From Phyto melanocephala (taxonomy: Eukaryota; Arthropoda; Insecta; Diptera; Rhinophoridae), in assembly GCA_941918925.1 (NCBI GenBank), contig OW799234.1, forward strand, positions 41,942,412 through 42,006,411: DNA of 64,000 nt. The letters are read 5' to 3'. Positions 54,480 to 63,862 of this stretch are shown here, piece by piece (the first letter of the stretch is position 1; the number at the start of each line of letters is the position of its first letter). The translations under genes and the position numbers were made by a program. The notes below the pieces were generated by a model. It made no database searches. It had not been told where the DNA came from and saw nothing but the letters and a program-made list of their open reading frames with translations.

Positions 54480-55110
54480 GTGTGGAGTTTTTACGGATAG
54501 ATCGCGTATGGATTTAGGTACAGGGACAGGTATCAGGAGAAGAATATCAGGAGGTCTTACAGACTAAATGATAACTGTAGTATGTTCCAAGCCAAAATAT
54601 TGGCTATACATGGAGCAACGGGTCTCATATTGAAACATGTTCCGTGGGATAGGGAGGTTTGTCTTTATGTCCTTGAAATGACATTATATCAAATCTAAGC
54701 TAGTTAGGGAATGTACGAGAGCACTTGATAGGATTATGAATCTCTTCAATGTCAGATTGTGTTGGGTTCCAGGGCATTGCCACCGATAGTCAATTATTTT
54801 GCACTAATCAGGGTGTGGATCTCGGACAGAAGTGATATGGCATGGAGGAACAGAAGGGACTGCAGAGTATCAAGAGCTTAATAGCCAAAATTGTACTCGG
54901 CAGGCTGTACGTTACTTCTGGGTCGGAACTGGGTATGTCTGACGGGCGCTATTGGGGTTTTAAAGGGAAATTATTCGGTGACTAGGACTAGTAGATGGAA
55001 TCTCGGTACTCCGAATTATTGTAGAATGTGTGAGGATGAGGAGGAATTGGAAACTGTGGAACGCGTTATTTGTCACTGCCCGAGACTACAGAACCACAAA
55101 GTTAAAGGTT
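54480..55110 (+). pseudogene. LOA-like LINE: RNase H and C-terminal zinc region remnant
   Basis: In changing frames: FTDRSRMDLGTGTGI (about 54502-54545, first RNase H motif), NCSMFQAKILAIHGATGLI (about 54575-54630), RALDRIMNLFNVRLCWVPGH (about 54719-54780), and finally CRMCEDEEELETVERVICHC with PRLQNH (55023-55098), a Cys/His zinc motif found at the ORF2 end of LOA and related LINEs. Many indels. It may be kin to the RT fragment at 2391-2966, which has no RNase H attached. Confidence 0.65.
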
Positions 55111-55145
55111 AGGTGAACGATTACACGATGATCTGGATGATGTTT

Positions 55146-55171
55146 ATATATATATATATATATATATATTT
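55146..55171. repeat. (TA)n microsatellite
   Basis: About thirteen uninterrupted TA units follow the LINE remnant. Confidence 0.9.
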
Positions 55172-55237
55172 TTCTTCTGTTAGGCAGGTGTAAAACTTTC
55201 ATAGATATCTGTTGGATTTGAAGGTTATGAGGGACTC

Positions 55238-55588
55238 TTACCGACTTAAGCCACCTCCTTCGTCATGCATGCGCCCTCCAGCACTGTCCATTTGGATATT
55301 GCATCGCAGGGCAAGGTAGGCCATTATCATACTCGTATGCGAAAGTCTTCTTTCTTCCTCTTCCTTTCTTACCACATCCCAATGCTCCTGTTTTCTTAGC
55401 GGAGTATCGATCATATTCTCTACACTCAGTTGATATCCGATTAACTCATTTGTTTTTCGCCGTGATTCATTAAACCTTGGGCAGTAAAACATTACGTTCT
55501 ATCACGTTCGGACAACGCGGAAACATTGGAGATTGGTCAAGTCCAAACCTATATAAATAACTTCTAAAACCACCATGCCTGTATCTCT
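55238..55588 (-). pseudogene. R1-like LINE, ORF2 C-terminal part (interrupted by the second LTR element)
   Basis: On the minus strand, from the LTR boundary: YRHGGFRSYLYRFGLDQSPM, a Cys-x2-Cys remnant, MFYCPRFNESRRKTNELIGY, NMIDTPLRKQEHWDVVRKEE, EERRL. These match the zinc region and the end of R1-type ORF2. Its upstream part lies at 60672-61502 beyond the LTR element. At the junction about ten residues and a frame step are missing relative to the family. Confidence 0.75.
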
Positions 55589-56163
55589 TGTAGTGTACCT
55601 CACAAGTGTCTACTGCACACACATTGCCCACTCTGAAATTCATACATACGACCCAAATTAGAGTAGGGTATGCAATAGATCAAATAACTGTATTTATTAA
55701 TTACCTCATATTCACTAGAATGTAGGTCAAGTAATATAGGAATACATGGAAATGAATACAATGAGAATGCATTCAAACCACATTGAGTGTTTTAATATAA
55801 ATGAGTACATTTACAAATACCAACATTCTGATTGGCTAATACAATTACAGGGAGAGTGAATTTTGATATATTAATGGTACTGATAAAGACAGATAGAAAT
55901 TTATCAATAAATATAATAAGTTAGAAAGGCTAAGAATTAATTTTAAACTTAGTATATAAGAACCAATAAAATTAAATAAAGATAGACTTAAAGTTATAAT
56001 ACTAATTCGGCAACAACTTGCCTTGTGTTTTTAATTGAAGTCTCAACAATAATTCGGCAGTTCCTTTGAACGCCTTACAAATCAGCTGAAACCCTGACAG
56101 CTAGTAAAAATAACCAAGGGCTATAGGGAACTTACACTACACAACATAAGAAAAACCATTACA
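55589..56163 (+). repeat. 5' LTR of the defective element
   Basis: 575 bp. Contains TATATAAG at 55953-55960, a plausible TATA box, and AATAAA at 55965-55970. Matches 60093-60667 apart from one base. Confidence 0.92.
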
Positions 56164-56177
56164 TGGCGATCCTGCCA
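56164..56177 (+). other. Primer binding site, tRNA-Arg type
   Basis: TGGCGATCCTGCCA directly follows the LTR and equals the complement of the last 14 bases (with CCA) of a fly tRNA-Arg. The tandem repeats downstream reuse its CCTGCCA part. Confidence 0.8.
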
Positions 56178-56385
56178 AATCTTCCAAATCTGCAAAATTT
56201 TCCAAATCCTGCCAAATCTTCCAAATCTGCAAAATTTTCCAGATCCTGCCAAATCTTCCAAATCTGCAAAATTTTCCAAATCCTGCCAAATCTTCCAAAT
56301 CTGCTAAATTTTCCAAATCCTGCCAAATCTTCTAAATCTGCCAAATTTTATAAATCTGCCAAATCTTCCAAATCTGACAATTGGC
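56171..56385 (+). repeat. 37-bp tandem repeats in the leader
   Basis: About 5.7 units of CCTGCCAAATCTTCCAAATC followed by TGCAAAATTTTCCAAAT, each 37 bp, with a sub-period near 12 (AAATCTTCC, AAATCTGC). The first unit starts inside the primer site. Open frames on either strand here are artefacts of the repeat. Confidence 0.9.
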
Positions 56386-56564
56386 AAACATTAATATCAA
56401 ATAATAATATCAGATGTCCATAGAAATAGATGACATATTTGCATGTTGGTTGCACGTTTGCGTACGTAGAAAGCAAACCAAAAGAAGAGTAGAAGCCTGA
56501 ACCAACAGGTTATGCAGCAACTCCTTACGAACCACAATAGCAGCTTATATATAAATTTTTCAAT

Positions 56565-56819
56565 ATGACGTGGTGGAAAAACATTCTAAAGGCTATCCCA
56601 CTAGTTTTTGCAGGATACGAGGTAGGGAAGAATGAAAATCGGGAAGATGAACGGACCAATCAACAGATGATAGAATATATGAACACTATAAGAACACAAA
56701 ATGAACATAAAGAAGAGGGTTTAGACATTTTTGAAATAACAATGATAGTCACATTAGCTTTATTAGTAATTGCCTACATCATAAGACTAATGTATGCAAT
56801 AATTAATAACAGGAAGTAA
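56565..56819 (+). CDS. 84-residue protein with C-terminal membrane segment, unknown
   Basis: It opens MTWWKNILKAIPLVFAGYEV, continues with a charged, Glu/Asn/Arg-rich middle (about 21-52) and ends with a strongly hydrophobic segment (about 57-79, ITMIVTLALLVIAYIIRLMY) and NNRK. It lies between the leader repeats and the pol pieces, where gag would be. I do not recognise it. It could be a gag-replacing or accessory frame of the element or a captured small membrane protein. The codon use is AT-rich like its surroundings. Length and orderly composition favour a real product over chance, but no evidence of expression is visible. Confidence 0.45.
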   Translation: MTWWKNILKAIPLVFAGYEVGKNENREDERTNQQMIEYMNTIRTQNEHKEEGLDIFEITMIVTLALLVIAYIIRLMYAIINNRK

Positions 56820-57232
56820 GAAAAAAAAAAAAAAAACGAACAAAAAAAAATATATATATTTAAATATATACAAAACATACATATATATATATATGTACAT
56901 ATATGAAAATGTAAAATAAAAATAGAAATATATAAAAATAAATTTAATTTAATTTAAAAGAATAATTGTTCCCAATAAACGTAAAATACAGTAAAGAAAA
57001 AACTATTACATTATAATAAAAACAAATATTTTCGCTGCACAATTAATTATAATTAATAATTATAATTATATATATATGATAATTATCAATGTTGTCCAAA
57101 AATAATAAAAATTATTGTAATTATTACTGTAATCACATTAATATATAAGTTTATTAATAATTGTAAAACACAAAAGTAATTCATAAATTTTAACAACTAT
57201 ATTAATTAGAATATTTAAAAATAAACATTACA
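56820..57232 (+). other. AT-rich non-coding part of the defective element
   Basis: Poly-A and TATATA runs and TAATTATAATTATA palindromic stretches (about 57041-57080). No coding signal. Confidence 0.5.
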
Positions 57233-57427
57233 ATGGTTAGACCAAAAAACCCGTTGGAAACGAACATTATAAGGAATAGGGAACAAACAGAGGAAGAGAA
57301 ACTGCAATTTTGGAGAAAATTTTACGATTGTAAAGGGATGAAGAAAATTCCCACATTGGATAGTATTAATAGTGGAATTGACATAGAAGAAGAAACTGTT
57401 AGAATGATAAGAAAATTTTCAAAATAA
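57233..57427 (+). CDS. 64-residue frame, unrecognised (possible gag remnant)
   Basis: It starts MVRPKNPLETNIIRNREQTE and is highly charged, ending IDIEEETVRMIRKFSK. It lies just upstream of pol pieces. I cannot assign it to a family. It may be the rest of a gag gene after deletion, or a small element-specific frame. Confidence 0.3.
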   Translation: MVRPKNPLETNIIRNREQTEEEKLQFWRKFYDCKGMKKIPTLDSINSGIDIEEETVRMIRKFSK

Positions 57428-57534
57428 TCGGTAGAATAAAATACATGTTAGGAATAATAATAACTAATATTAAATTTATTTCATGTATTTTAAGAAATAC
57501 GTACTAGAACATAAGATTAATAATGCTGTAACGG

Positions 57535-58144
57535 ATGCTTAGCAAATCAGAATTAATGAAAATATTCAGAAAATATCGAGATGTATTTCATTTAGAGAAT
57601 GGAAAATTGACTGTAAACAATTTTTATAAACAAAACATTACAACTTCAGATGACACTCCGGTGTATATGAAAAACTACAGACTACCACACTCACAAACGG
57701 ACATAATAAATGAACAGGTACGAAATATGCTGAACGACAATTACGACCATGATTCTGCAAATGCAAACAAAAGCATTTAACACATTGGAAATTACGATAC
57801 CCCTTCAGACAGAAATTGTACGACCATTGAAACTAAACCTCACTGAAGATTACGTAATACTTAATAATGAATTAAAAAGCGATATTTTTTTAAAGTAACT
57901 CTATAGCACAAAAAACGAAATGACACATATTAAAATTTTAAACACAATAGGTAAGACACAAATTTTACAGGGCATTAAAATACACGCTGACCCACTAGGA
58001 AATTATAACGTATTAAATTACACAAACATAAACAGTGACGAACGTTGTGAACAAATTATAAATGAATTGCAATTAGATAGAACTGATGAATATGCTAAAT
58101 CAGAATTAATGAGAATATTTAGGAAATATAAAGAATGGAAATAA
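57535..58144 (+). pseudogene. Rearranged 5' part of pol (protease-RT linker and RT start)
   Basis: First piece (57535-57780): SKSELMKIFRKYRDVFHLEN, then KLTVNNFYKQNITTSDDTPV and PVYMKNYRLPHSQTDIINEQ, the region just before the RT domain of Ty3/gypsy elements. Second piece (about 57760-57895): LEITIPLQTEIVRPLKLNLT, the linker after protease. Third piece (57920-58144): linker sequence ending AKSELMRIFRKYKEWK, which repeats the start of the first piece. So the normal order is duplicated and scrambled. RT catalytic motifs are absent. Confidence 0.65.
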
Positions 58145-59019
58145 CCTCAGACATACTAAAACAAATGATACCGTTCGAAAATGATGAAAATGAAAAGAAA
58201 ATACTAATAACTACAAGGGCGATGACAAAGAAAAATGAAAATAAGAATAAAGAGGCAAATAAGATTGATGAAGGTAAAGAAATAAATATGAATACAGAGC
58301 TCGCGAATAGAAGTAATATGGGAAGATGTATCTCTCAGGAGTCTGATCAACTTCTAATATGGGAATGCACATCCATAAATGACGTAAAGAATATAAGGAA
58401 ATTACAATTTAATAAGTTTGAAAATATAGAAGAAGTCGACATAAAAATTGAAGATAATATTGTGCACATAGGACGTGATGATAATTCATCGAAACAAGAT
58501 TCGATTATGAAGAAATCACGTACCCAAAATGATAATTATATGAATGAAGGATGTAACGATAATTCATCGAAACAAGATTCGACTATGAAGAAGTTACATG
58601 CCAAAAACGTACAGGATATTAATAATATGTATGCAGGATTCAGCAATAACTCAGCGAAACTAGATTCGATTCTGAGGAAACTGATATCTAAAATGCGAAA
58701 AGAAAATATAAAGGAATTAGCGCTAGCAAAGAATGATAAAATATTTAAAATGTATACAATGAAAGATTTAAAAGAAGCATATGCAAAAATAAGAATAAAC
58801 AACAAAAGTCCTCAACTTAAAATATTAATTTACAATGCCCCAACAAGAATAACAAATGATATTCTGAAATATAAACTCATCGATGAATTCCACAATGCCA
58901 AACACGCAGGCCACTTAGGAATAAGAAAGACGATAATTAAATTGAAACAACGGTACATATGGAAAAATATGAATAAAATGGTTAAACAATTTGTAAAATA
59001 TTGGACAAGTGTAACATGA
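58135..59019 (+). pseudogene. Pol segment upstream of and including the integrase zinc region
   Basis: 294 residues. The N-terminal half is polar and holds three imperfect repeats of 26-29 residues (DDNSSKQDSIMKKS, NDNSSKQDSTMKKL, SNNSAKLDSILRKL; starts at about 58480, 58558 and 58645). The C-terminal part reads IDEFHNAKHAGHLGIRKTII and KLKQRYIWKNMNKMVKQFVK, the integrase N-terminal zinc domain (two His seen). The two Cys are disturbed: the frame ends YWTSVT and the following Cys is in the next frame (59001 frame), so a small indel separates this piece from the integrase core. Confidence 0.7.
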
Positions 59020-59894
59020 ATAAACAAACCAAGAACATTAGAGAACCACTTACGCTAACGAACACCCCAAACGACAGTTTTGAAGTAATATCAATTGACA
59101 CAGTAGGACCACTTCGTATTTCAAACGAATATCGATACATATTGACTATGCAGTGCGAACTAACGAAATTCGTTATTGCTCACCCAATGTCGACGAAAGA
59201 TGCACTTACGACTGCAAAGACATTAGTAGAACAATTGATTTTAAAATACGGTAAATTTAAGGTACTCAAATCAGACAACGGAACTGAATTTAAAAACGAA
59301 CTGATGCGTAACATATGTTCATTACTTGATATTAGACAAACATTTTCAACACCTTACCACCATGAGACAATAGGTTCGGTAAAGAGAAATCACAGGGTTC
59401 TCAATGAATTCTTGCTAACTACAGCAAATGATTATGAATGGGATAAGTGGATAAATTACTTTACTTTTGCCTACAACACGGCACCCCACATAGACACTGG
59501 TTACACGCCATTTGAACTAGTATATGGTAAACTACCATATTTACCATCGGAAATTAGTAATTATGAAAAAACTGAAATATACAATTATGAAGATTACGCG
59601 AAAGAATTGAAACAAAGGCTACAGTATTCTTTAAATAGGGCTAAAGAGCTTACAACGAGAATAAAAGAAAAAAGAGTAATAGAAAACAGATATACCAATA
59701 AACTAAATTTGAATATAGGAGATTTAGTTTTAATAAAAGTAGAGAATAGAAAGAAGAACCAAAGCCCATACAAAGGCCCATACAAGATAATTAGGAATAA
59801 CGGTGTAAATACAATAATAGATTACAATGGAATAGAGAAAGAATTTCATAACAATCAATTAAAACCATACATAGCAATAACAAATAATGAATAA
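59001..59894 (+). pseudogene. Integrase core and C-terminal domain, catalytic Glu replaced by Lys
   Basis: Numbering from the ATG at 59001: VISIDTVGPL gives the first catalytic Asp (D33), LKSDNGTEF the second (D92). The third position, 35 residues further in PYHHETIGSVKRNHR, is K128 (AAG at 59382-59384) where the family has Glu. The rest (NTAPHIDTGYTPFELVYGKL, then a C-terminal domain with GDLVLIKVENRKKNQSPYKG PYKI) is open to the stop at 59894. Without the acidic residue the enzyme should not join DNA. The frame is otherwise long and undamaged, so the loss may be recent, or the protein may serve another role. Confidence 0.85.
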
Positions 59895-60082
59895 GTATAC
59901 ATAAGAACAAATTTTATAATTAAACCTTAGGCATTAATATATAAATCAAACAAAATAATATAAACTTTACATATAAAAATATATAGACATAAATAATCTC
60001 TCTATAATAGTGTATAAATAAAATTGTAATAACCAATACTATGAATATATCAAGAAAAATTACTCCCCTAATTTTTCTCTTA

Positions 60083-60092
60083 GCGGTGAGGG
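60083..60092 (+). other. Polypurine tract of the defective element
   Basis: GCGGTGAGGG directly precedes the 3' LTR. It is purine-rich apart from one C and one T; the position fits plus-strand priming. Confidence 0.5.
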
Positions 60093-60667
60093 TGTAGTGT
60101 ACCTCACAAGTGTCTACTGCACACACATTGCCCACTCTGAAATTCATACATACGACCCAAATTAGAGTAGGGTATGCAATAGATCAAATAACTGTATTTA
60201 TTAATTACCTCATATTCACTAGAATGTAGGTCAAGTAATATAGGAATACATGGAAATGAATACAATGAGAATGCATTCAAACCACATTGAGTGTTTTAAT
60301 ATAAATGAGTACATTTACAAATACCAACATTCTGATTGGCTAATACAATTACAGGGAGAGTGAATTTTGATATATTAATGGTACTGATAAAGACAGATAG
60401 AAATTTATCAATAAGTATAATAAGTTAGAAAGGCTAAGAATTAATTTTAAACTTAGTATATAAGAACCAATAAAATTAAATAAAGATAGACTTAAAGTTA
60501 TAATACTAATTCGGCAACAACTTGCCTTGTGTTTTTAATTGAAGTCTCAACAATAATTCGGCAGTTCCTTTGAACGCCTTACAAATCAGCTGAAACCCTG
60601 ACAGCTAGTAAAAATAACCAAGGGCTATAGGGAACTTACACTACACAACATAAGAAAAACCATTACA
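60093..60667 (+). repeat. 3' LTR of the defective element
   Basis: 575 bp, one difference from the 5' LTR (AATAAGTATA here, AATAAATATA there). Followed by CTCT, the second copy of the target duplication. Confidence 0.92.
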
Positions 60668-60671
60668 CTCT

Positions 60672-61502
60672 CCGTATTTTCTATTTATCCATACCACAAT
60701 ATTTGGCATGAGCTTGAATGTCCACCTTCCTTTCATGGTTTCTTCCCATCGTGCCTGCCATATTCTCAGTGATACATCTCTCTTTTGTTTACGTACTGCA
60801 TTTGAATTCTGTTCTCATTTTCCTTTACGTTTAGAAAGACATTTTGCTACATCAGCTAGGATGTGTATAGGAATCATTCCCGCGATAACAAAAGCTAAGT
60901 TATCAGAAACAGTTCGGAAGGCGTTGCATATGCGTAGTGTACACAACCTATATATTAAAGGCAATTTTCTTACTATAGTTTTCGCCTTAAGAACTCTAGC
61001 CAATATAGGTGCTGCATATGGCACCATCGAGCTTACTACAATGTTTACAATTTTCCTCTTAGATTGCCTGGGACCTCCAGTGTTTGGCATCATTCTCTCA
61101 ATAGCAGCCCTTATATTTGATACTTTTTAGAAAATAGAGTCGAAATAAGTCCTTAAGTTTAACCTCGCATATATCATGACATCCAGATACTTAATGAATG
61201 GTTTGGATGTAAGTTCGTGCTTTTCAACTTTTGTTTTAACGCTTTCTTGTTTCCGGCGAATAGTAATAAGGACAACTTTCATTTTATGTTCCGCTAATAC
61301 AGGCCTGGCACTCTTCAGCCATGATCCGATGGTATTAGTTACTTCATTTGCGAAAAGCTCTATTTCAGCGATATATCTTGTGATTATTACTACAGCGATA
61401 TCATCAGTGAATCCTATTAAAGTAACTTCTTCTGATACGTCCAATTTAAGGACATCGTTATACATGAGATTCCACAAGAGTGGTCCTAACAGCGAACATT
61501 GA
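60672..61502 (-). pseudogene. R1-like LINE reverse transcriptase, C-terminal half
   Basis: On the minus strand from 61477: MWNLMYNDVLKLDVSEEVTL, IGFTDDIAVVII (the RT active site, with FTDD where most relatives have FADD), then LAEHKMKVVLIT-type and PFIKYLDVMIYARLNLRTYF. A frameshift near 61130 is followed by MMPNTGGPRQSKRKIVNIVV, AFRTVSDNLAFVIAGMIPIH and ILADVAKCLSKRKGK, ending RWTFKLMPNIVVWINRKYGE at the LTR boundary. The motif order is that of R1-clade LINEs. The remainder continues at 55588-55238. Left part (RT fingers, endonuclease) missing beyond 61502. Confidence 0.8.
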
Positions 61503-61507
61503 GGAAG

Positions 61508-61646
61508 CCGGACAGACCGTCAGGGCTTAATCGACTCGTCTATTCATAAGCTTTCAGCTTGGGAAATGAAAATTGTAGAAATTACAAACGGAATGACAAG
61601 GCTATATACATATATGCTTGTGCACCACAGGTGAAGGGTATAAAAA
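61508..61646 (-). mobile_element. DINE-like subfamily A, head fragment (copy A8, reverse)
   Basis: CAGACCGTCAGGGCTTAATC, TTCATAAGCTTTCAGC, then GTAGAAATTACAAACGGAAT and the head hairpin GTGCACCACAGGTGAAGGGT. The core is deleted (TTTCAGCTTGGGAAATG). Confidence 0.65.
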
Positions 61647-61659
61647 CAGCGAAGATTGT

Positions 61660-61815
61660 CCATTTACTTTGTTTTCATAATATGAAAATGATCATAAGAC
61701 TATTTAAACATAATAGTGATAACTGATAACTACAATATGTTTTAATCGCAACCATACAATTTAATCATAAAATATACTCTTTGATTATGATTACCACAAC
61801 TATGCTCGTGCATAT
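61660..61815 (-). repeat. Dispersed repeat, partner at 47283-47440
   Basis: Inverted relative to its partner: GATTATGATTACCACAACTA and ATAATAGTGATAACTGATAA on the plus strand. Confidence 0.45.
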
Positions 61816-62356
61816 ACAATAGTGTCAATCTTTATTATTTTTTTAAAATACATGATTTTAGTAAAAAATATATATTCAAAACTAATGAAATTATCGGTTG
61901 ACACTGAATTTCAGACATAGTCCATTCCGATCCACTCCTGTATCGTATTCTTTTGTTTCTCAATTTGATTACCCATTTCCTGTGTCATGCGGAATTGTAT
62001 TAAAATCAACAAATAATTAAATATTTCTGAATAAATCTACAACAAGAAACAAATAAGTAATTATTGCATTATTTTTTGTTTTACGTATTTTTTTTAATTT
62101 ACTATGAATATATACAATAATTATTTAAAATTTAGTCGAATTCTCAATTTAATAAAAAAAAACAAACCACAATGAATGGGTGTCATTTTCCTAAATTCGT
62201 TCAGTTTGCAAATTGTGTCCGGAAATTTAAGATTTAAAGTTGACGGGAATTTTGATGCATTTTTTTAAATTTGTCTTAAAAAGACTTAAAATATTCAATA
62301 CAAGGGTGGGAAACGAAGAAGGTAGTCGTATTAACCAGCTGATTGTTTTTTGTTAA
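61816..62356. other. Non-coding interval, nothing recognised
   Basis: AT-rich, no supported feature. Confidence 0.4.
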
Positions 62357-62358
62357 TA

Positions 62359-62881
62359 AAGGGTCCGCCAAATAACTTTTTTTATTGAAAATGCTAAAAA
62401 AAAATGTGTAGCTTCGGCTGTGTGGCACGTAGCACCATCCTGTTGAAACCAAATGTTGCCAATATCCTCCTCTTCAATTTTTGTGAACAAAAATTTGTTC
62501 AACATGGCCCGATAACGATCGCCTTTGACTACGGCCACTCCTTGCCCATTTTCGAAGAAAAATGGCCCAATTATGCCTCTGGACCAAAATTCGCACCAAA
62601 AAGTGACTCGTTTTGGGTGTATCGGCTTTTCAATGTATGCGTGCGGGTTTTCTGTGCCCCAAATGCGACAATTTTGTTTGTTTACATACCCGCCAAGATC
62701 AAAATGAGCTTCATCTGAAAAAAGGATTTCTTTGGCCAAAGTAATGTCGCAATATTTCCCAGCCTTGTTCAAGCGTATACAAGGATACAACTAATTATCT
62801 GTCAAATCAGACATGAGCTAAGTGTTACCATTCACGAAATAAGCACTAGTGAAAAAAAAAAACGTTAGATGGCGGACCCTT
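62359..62881 (-). mobile_element. Mariner derivative, 523 bp, with transposase middle part
   Basis: Inverted repeats begin AAGGGTCCGCCA on both sides and extend to about 24 bp with a few mismatches; TA flanks both ends (62357-62358, 62882-62883). It is a different mariner family from the AAGGGTGG copies. On the minus strand (62790-62353) an uninterrupted frame reads FSDEAHFDLGGYVNKQNCRI, ENPHAYIEKPIHPKRVTFWC and IWFQQDGATCHTAE, the catalytic-domain middle of the transposase with the second Asp present, then runs into the terminal repeat. N-terminal DNA-binding and last catalytic parts are deleted. Confidence 0.85.
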
Positions 62882-62911
62882 TAAAATTTATCAGTAGTAT
62901 CAACTTGTTTT

Positions 62912-63462
62912 TATACCCTTCACACAGTGAAAAAGGGTATATATAGGTTTGTCATTCCGTGTGAAATTTCTAAACTTTTCATTTCCGACCCCATAAAGTA
63001 TACATTTTCTGAAAGCTTACGAATAGGGGAGTCGATTAAGCTCTGTCAGTCTGACCGTGTATGTTGAAATTAACTTTTTGAAGCCCCCCGAAATCGCTTG
63101 GACCCGGGTGAGGTACTAAAATATCAGAAATATTCGGGAGTAGATCGGTATTGAAAATCAGAATCATCGGTTCATAAACAACTGAGATATGAGCAAAAAC
63201 CCACGACCACCTCGATTTTTTTTTCACAAAAACAACATTACAACAACAACATACATACATACAAACTTGTATATTGGTTAAAGTAAACGTGGGATCGAAT
63301 CCCAGCTGAGCCAAAAAATTTTTTTTTTATATTTTTTAAATTTTTTTTTTATTTTTTATTTAATATTTATTTATATTTTTATTATTTTTTTTAGTTTTTT
63401 TTTAAATTTTTTTTTAAATTTTTGTTAAATTTTTTTTTTTTTAACATACATACGTTAATTTT
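62912..63462 (+). mobile_element. DINE-like element, subfamily A (copy A9, tail missing)
   Basis: Head TATACCCTTCACACAGTGAA, core GACCCCATAAAGTATACATT, short GTCAGTCTGACCGTG tract, microsatellites, GGATCGAATCCCAGCTGAGC and a T-rich tract ending AACATACATACGTTAATTT. A B-type head follows at once. Confidence 0.75.
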
Positions 63463-63556
63463 TATACCCGCCACCAAAAAAATGGTGGGGGTATATTCAT
63501 TTTGTCATTCCGTTTGTAACACATCGAAATATCCATTTTAGACCCCATAAAGTATA
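63463..63556 (+). mobile_element. DINE-like subfamily B head (copy B10), cut by LTR element
   Basis: TATACCCGCCACCAAAAAAA, GGTGGGGGTATATTC and GACCCCATAAAGTATA, then an LTR begins. The rest of the element must lie beyond the window if it survives. Confidence 0.75.
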
Positions 63557-63801
63557 TGTGGCAACACAACACAACCATGTAAAAAAAACATAAAATAGCA
63601 CCGCCGGCAACACTGTTACAAAAACCCTCTTCTCGTTTAACTTTCGGTTGGCACACACTTCTTTTAAAAACTTTTTCTGTATTAATCCCTTCCTAAAGTA
63701 AATTTAACTAGAGTGTAAATGATATTAATAAACCATTGAATTGATCACAATAAACGCTTTTATTATTTGGTTAGCGAATAGGTAAGAACCAAATCACTAA
63801 A
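63557..63801 (+). repeat. 5' LTR of a third LTR retrotransposon
   Basis: It starts TGTGGCAACACAACACAACC inside the B10 element and ends just before the primer site; the exact last base is uncertain because the 3' copy is outside the window. It holds two AATAAA-type words (about 63728, 63751). The TGTGGC start resembles the intact element at 23591. Confidence 0.7.
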
Positions 63802-63802
63802 T

Positions 63803-63820
63803 TGGTGACCCCGACGTGAT
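63803..63820 (+). other. Primer binding site, tRNA-Trp type (18 nt)
   Basis: TGGTGACCCCGACGTGAT matches the complement of the 3' end of tRNA-Trp over 18 bases. The same tRNA primes the 23591 element, there with 13 matching bases. Confidence 0.85.
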
Positions 63821-63862
63821 CAATTCAAAAGGGAAATACTTTGCATTCTACATATGTACAAA

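Larger units (their letters stand above)
55589..60667 (+). mobile_element. Young but defective Ty3/gypsy element (Mdg1/412-like)
   Basis: 5079 bp with 575-bp LTRs (TGTAGTGTACC...CCATTACA), flanked by the duplication CTCT (55585-55588, 60668-60671). The primer site matches tRNA-Arg. Coding sequence is a shuffled and shortened pol: small pieces of the protease-RT junction, no RT palm, no RNase H, then most of an integrase with one catalytic residue changed. LTRs differ only once (A at about 55912 versus G near 60416). Assignment to Mdg1/412-like elements rests on the tRNA-Arg site, LTR size and integrase style and is tentative. Confidence 0.85.

Noticed and set aside
56163..56423. 86-residue open frame (and its 61-residue mirror on the other strand) rich in Pro/Asn/Ser
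   Set aside because: It is produced by 37-bp leader repeats whose length leaves long frames open on both strands.
56565..56819. Envelope protein of the defective LTR element
   Set aside because: Only 84 residues, no signal peptide or cleavage region, and it is upstream of pol. Kept only as an unknown membrane protein.
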